Below the pieces are notes generated by a model. The model searched no databases and was not told where the DNA came from. It worked only from the letters and a program-made list of their open reading frames with translations. From the NCBI GenBank assembly GCA_903854365.1, contig CAINWE010000329.1, positions 1 to 7,612 on the forward strand: a stretch of DNA of 7,612 nt. The letters are read 5' to 3'. The translations under genes and the position numbers were made by a program. Below, piece by piece: positions 4,441 to 7,612 of the stretch. Position 1 is the first letter of the stretch; each line of letters starts with the position of its first letter. The DNA comes from Oligoflexia bacterium. Lineage in GTDB: Bacteria > Bdellovibrionota > UBA1018.

Positions 4441-7400
4441 TTCGCTAGAATTGAGATTGCAGTCCGTCCGGACTCGAATGATTCCGCTGCTCAGAGTTTG
4501 CTCAAGCGTATTGAGTTGACTAATCCCCAGTTAAGACGACAAATTCGTTGGGCGAGGTACCTCGACGTGTACTGGATGGATTTGCCAGTGAGTAGGGAGG
4601 AGTTAATTCCAGCTTTGAGCGAGATTTGTTGGGATCGCGTCCTTCAGTGGGTATTTACAGGTAATTTGATGCCGGCGGCGGCAGGTAAGACGGGTGGACT
4701 CCAGGATCTCATGGAGGTTGCTCCCTTTAGGCCGGGACGGTTTTGTGGGGTTGAGCGTCGGTTCAGGCCGGGCGTTACGGATTACAAAGGGCGAAGTCTG
4801 ATCGAAGCGTTAGAAATTGTTCTCGGTAAAAAATTGCCGCAGTCTCGAGCTTCGAGCGGTGGCCTATTTGTGATGGAAGGGCCAGGTTTGGATGAGGATG
4901 CTCAGACTCAGATAGCAAGAGACATCCTTTGCAATGAAACTCTCGAAACTTGGACACTGGTGAATGAAGATGGCCTCAAAAAAAATGAACGGTTTCATCA
5001 GGAGCGAGTCAAATATGACCTGCCGAGGATACAGCTGCGTGGGACTCCTACGGCTGAGTTGATAGCACTGACCTCTATGCAGAGTTTAGAGCTCGAGCGC
5101 TTGAGTCAACATCGGCAATTGGCTTTGTCTTTGTCCGAGATGAAAGCCATTCAAACTTACTTTGATGATCCTCGAGTCCGAGAAAAACGTGCCGTTCTCG
5201 GGTTGAACCATACGACCGATGTTGAATTGGAAATGATTGCTCGCATTTGGTCCGAGCGGTCCAAAAATAAAATTTTTAATGCAGAAGTTCAGCACGGCGG
5301 ACATGCGATTGATGGGTTGTTTCAAACTTATATCGCCGGGACAACGGCTCAGTTGACTCGGCCGTGGCTCTTATCGAGTGGTCAATACGCGGGCGGTATC
5401 TGTGCTTTTGATGAGGAGAGCGTGTTTTGTGTTCAGGTGGAAGCCTGCCAACCTACTGCTGCTTTGGAACCCTTTGGCGGTGCCCTCACTGGAATGTTGG
5501 GGGTGAATCGCAGTATTCTCGGGTGCGGGTTAGGAGCTAAGCCGATTTTTAATACGAGCGTCCTCTGTTTTGCATCCCCAGAGTCTCAGGAGTCTCCTCC
5601 GGATCACGTGCTACACCCTAGGCGGATTCTGGACGGCATCCGGAGAGGGGTCGAACAAGCTGGAAACCAAATTGGGGTTCCGACCGTTAACGGAGCTACG
5701 GTGGTGGATGATAGGTTCTTGGGTGCGCCTCTCGTTTTTTGCGGAAGCGGCGGATTAATGCCTCGAATTATTGCCGGAGAATCGTCTGACTTAAAGAAAA
5801 TCGTCGCCGGTGATCGGATTTGTATGGTTGGAGGGAGGGTCGGCAAGGATGGTATTTATAGCGCGACGCTTTCATCTGGATCTGGGGGCGATCAGCCCCT
5901 GACTTCATCCGTTCAGTTGGGAGATGCCTTCATTCAAAAAAGAATGTCCGATTTTCTGATCGAGGCCCGAGATTTGGGTCTTTATCGATCTGTGGCGGAT
6001 CAGGCGAGTGGTAGCCTCTCGTTGTCGGTGGGTGAAATGGCCAAGATTTCCGGGGGTGCCCGGGTCGATACGAGTCAAATCAAGACTAAATATTCGGGCA
6101 TCAAACTCTACGAACTCATGGTGAGCGAGTCTCAAGAGCGTATGACGGTCGCGGTGCCTCCCCTGCAATTGAGTAACTTTCTAGCCTTAGCCGAGCGTCG
6201 CGGAGTAGAGATCAGTGATATCGGCGAATTTAGTGCTACGGGTTATCTTGATATTTTTCACGGGCAGCAGGCCGTCGGAAGTCTGCATCTTAAGTTTCTG
6301 CATGAGGGATTGCCAAGAAGGTCGATCGTGTCGAGCTGGACTGACCGGCCAGCTTCTCAAGAAGGTTGGTTGAAGGAGTCGCGCGAAGATCAGGTCATGG
6401 ATTCTTTTAAGAAATTGGGCAATCCGATTCTCTTAGGTTTGATGGGGCGTCCTAATATTGCCTCTAAGGAATGGCTCATTCGTCAGTATGATCATGAAGC
6501 TCAAGGTACGTCGGTCGTGAAGCCGTTGCACACGACTGCCGTAGGTACGGCTCGAGCTTTTAGCGGGCCGAATGACGCGGGAGTGATTCTACCCAAGATC
6601 GGCTCAGATCGGGCTTTGGTGGTCGGTTGCGGTCTTCAACCTAAGCTCTCAGATATCGACCCGTTTTTGATGGCTCAAGCAGGGGTAGACGAAGCTGTTC
6701 GAAATGTGTTGTGTGTCGGTGCCGAGTACGGCTCTCCTGAGTCGGTTTTAGGTTTGGTGGAAAATTTTTGTTGGCCTGATCCGGGTCAAGATCCAGAACA
6801 AATGGGTTCTCTCGTGAGAGCCTGTCAAGGTTTGCAAGAGGCTGCTTTGGCTCTTTCGACGCCTTTGATCTCCGGTAAGCATAGCTTTAAAGGAATCGAA
6901 CGCGGCAAGCGCATGGAAAATCAAGTTTCGACTTCGCTGCCGCCGACGCTTTTGATGACTGCGATTTCGAAAATGGCTGATGCTAAGCAGGCCAGAACTG
7001 CAGACTTCAAGTCTGCAGGAGATATTATTTATCTTTTGGGTCACTCTGAGTTTGGGTTGTTAGGCACTGAACTCAGCGCAATCGTGGGGCGGGGTTTACA
7101 ACTGCAACCGAGTACGCGAGAGCTGCGGGTGGGACGTCCCTTGTGGAGTGTGGCACGAAAAGTTTATTCGTGGATGGGTGGGGCGCAGGGTAAGCAGCAG
7201 TATCGGTTGAAGTCGCTCCATGATGTTTCTGAGGGGGGACTCTTAGTTGCGGTGGCGGAGTGTTTGCTTTCTCGTGGTATGGGCGCTTCCATTTGGTTGC
7301 CTCCGGGCCGAGATCCGTGGGAGTTTGCCTTTGGAGAGGGGTTTCACGCTTTTGTAGGGAGTGTCGCTCCGGAGGACGCTCCACCGGTGGAGACGGAGTG

Positions 7401-7578
7401 GGATGAACTTGGCATACCGTTTCAGAGAATTGGTGTAGTTGAAGCGCATGATCGCATGGAAACTTATCAGCGTGGATCGGGTTCTAGCTTGAGTCAAAGT
7501 CAGGCTGGTCATTTAGCTTTTACGGTGACGACTGCTCAGCTTCGTGCTGCCTGGTCGAAGGAAGGGTATTGGGAATGA
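4438..7578 (+). CDS. purL: Phosphoribosylformylglycinamidine synthase (PurSL-type PurL) homologue with active-site residues lost
   Basis: Homologue of the FGAR amidotransferase synthetase subunit (FGAR + ATP + ammonia to FGAM). Its 1046 aa comprise a PurS-like region (about 1-190), a linker with the LSLSEM helix (about 208-260), AIRS half 1 (about 270-630) and AIRS half 2 (about 690-1046). There is no glutaminase domain. Scaffold kept: FRPGVTD, GGRVGKDGI (465-473), SESQERM (563-569), DEAVRN (751-756), NFCWPDP (776-782), HDVSEGGL (928-935). Lost: the WSEHC-type His (WSERS, Arg274; also Asn277); the ETHNHPSA motif (EACQPTAA, 335-342); the NRD metal Asp (Ser359); Asp of NTDV (Ser374); the DN pair before AG (Gln316-Tyr317); GIHGAT (Tyr474-Ser475); GDP (Ala497); DNGAGGLSS (DQASGSLSL, 521-529); GKDSM-N (GKHSF-G, 813-819); FSES--R (FGEG--A, 965-971). 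With no stop or frameshift, this looks like a maintained pseudoenzyme. A TTG start is used, and the gene overlaps the purQ start by 4 bases. Confidence 0.93.
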   Translation: MFARIEIAVRPDSNDSAAQSLLKRIELTNPQLRRQIRWARYLDVYWMDLPVSREELIPALSEICWDRVLQWVFTGNLMPAAAGKTGGLQDLMEVAPFRPGRFCGVERRFRPGVTDYKGRSLIEALEIVLGKKLPQSRASSGGLFVMEGPGLDEDAQTQIARDILCNETLETWTLVNEDGLKKNERFHQERVKYDLPRIQLRGTPTAELIALTSMQSLELERLSQHRQLALSLSEMKAIQTYFDDPRVREKRAVLGLNHTTDVELEMIARIWSERSKNKIFNAEVQHGGHAIDGLFQTYIAGTTAQLTRPWLLSSGQYAGGICAFDEESVFCVQVEACQPTAALEPFGGALTGMLGVNRSILGCGLGAKPIFNTSVLCFASPESQESPPDHVLHPRRILDGIRRGVEQAGNQIGVPTVNGATVVDDRFLGAPLVFCGSGGLMPRIIAGESSDLKKIVAGDRICMVGGRVGKDGIYSATLSSGSGGDQPLTSSVQLGDAFIQKRMSDFLIEARDLGLYRSVADQASGSLSLSVGEMAKISGGARVDTSQIKTKYSGIKLYELMVSESQERMTVAVPPLQLSNFLALAERRGVEISDIGEFSATGYLDIFHGQQAVGSLHLKFLHEGLPRRSIVSSWTDRPASQEGWLKESREDQVMDSFKKLGNPILLGLMGRPNIASKEWLIRQYDHEAQGTSVVKPLHTTAVGTARAFSGPNDAGVILPKIGSDRALVVGCGLQPKLSDIDPFLMAQAGVDEAVRNVLCVGAEYGSPESVLGLVENFCWPDPGQDPEQMGSLVRACQGLQEAALALSTPLISGKHSFKGIERGKRMENQVSTSLPPTLLMTAISKMADAKQARTADFKSAGDIIYLLGHSEFGLLGTELSAIVGRGLQLQPSTRELRVGRPLWSVARKVYSWMGGAQGKQQYRLKSLHDVSEGGLLVAVAECLLSRGMGASIWLPPGRDPWEFAFGEGFHAFVGSVAPEDAPPVETEWDELGIPFQRIGVVEAHDRMETYQRGSGSSLSQSQAGHLAFTVTTAQLRAAWSKEGYWE
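6998..7018. repeat. 21-bp perfect palindrome inside the purL homologue
   Basis: CTGCAGACTT (6998-7007), a single central C (7008) and AAGTCTGCAG (7009-7018) form perfect 10-bp arms. It is the longest near-gapless palindrome I noticed in the window. It lies in the coding sequence for TADFKSAG in AIRS half 2 and keeps frame. It could be a DNA-binding dyad, an mRNA hairpin or chance. No role can be read from the sequence alone. Confidence 0.6.
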
Positions 7579-7612
7579 AGCCTCAAATCCCGAAGATGCT
7601 CGTGGTGACCGG
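7575..7612 (+). CDS. purQ: PurQ-type glutaminase subunit, first 12 codons only (3'-partial)
   Basis: The ATG at 7575 overlaps the purL-homologue stop (ATGA, 7575-7578), a classic translational-coupling arrangement. A purine-rich site (AGGAAGGG, ending about 8 bases upstream) precedes it. The visible peptide MKPQIPKMLVVT followed by a Gly-type codon (GG-) fits the first beta strand of PurQ (typically ALVLTG ahead of GxNC-E). The family is a class I glutamine amidotransferase that feeds ammonia to PurL. Only 38 bases are present, so the Cys-His-Glu triad cannot be examined. The assignment rests mostly on position after purL. Confidence 0.7.
   Translation, partial: MKPQIPKMLVVT

Noticed and set aside
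7073..7384. Long antisense open frame opposite the 3' part of the purL homologue
   Set aside because: The translation is Pro/Arg/His-rich with no family motif or RBS, and it lies fully opposite clear PurL homology. It is a shadow frame, as are the antisense frames at 3829-4170 and 1291-1650.
3245..7578. Ordinary active purine biosynthesis operon
   Set aside because: Gene order and scaffold fit, but the loss of both signature His motifs in PurL and of the GPDEL-site Asp and Arg in PurC is too systematic for active enzymes. It cannot be formally excluded without an alignment or assay.

Overview
The window reads as a chromosomal segment of a Gram-negative bacterium with roughly balanced base composition. 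My best guess is a member of Bdellovibrionota or a related former deltaproteobacterial lineage. The reasons are the fused PurS-PurL form of FGAM synthase (about 1046 aa, separate PurQ), the long form of SAICAR synthetase, and a small FGKYVGKS-type protein. This placement comes from recalled family patterns, not from a search.

Layout: (1) positions 1-2028 (+) hold a Gln/Ser-rich, Cys-containing protein of unknown function, probably cut at its 5' end by the window edge. (2) A 35-bp gap holds a perfect 8-bp inverted repeat just before dapF. (3) dapF (2064-2870, +) is an ordinary, apparently active diaminopimelate epimerase. (4) A small convergent gene (2867-3091, -) shares its CTAG stop with dapF. 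(5) The divergent intergenic region 3092-3244 carries candidate promoters in both directions and a small dyad. (6) A tightly packed + strand cluster follows: a purC homologue (3245-4426), a purL (PurSL) homologue (4438-7578, TTG start), and the first 12 codons of an apparent purQ (from 7575, ATGA overlap).

The main result concerns the purine cluster. Both the PurC and the PurL homologue keep full-length reading frames and the family scaffold, but each has lost many of the residues that are nearly invariant in the family and that form the active site. In PurL the WSEHC-type motif reads WSERS and the ETHNHPSA motif reads EACQPTAA. The NRD metal aspartate is Ser, GIHGAT is GIYSAT, GAGGLS is degraded, and GKDSM is GKHSF. 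In PurC the aspartate and arginine of the VDSIGPDELR-type motif are Gly and Ser, SKE-LR reads STHFIQ, and the conserved Glu of the PLEV motif is Ser. Two adjacent, intact and apparently inactivated purine-pathway enzymes, translationally linked to a glutaminase-type subunit, suggest a repurposed pseudoenzyme module rather than a working purine operon. Function is unknown. The closest conceptual parallel I know is the gammaherpesvirus FGARAT-like pseudoenzymes.
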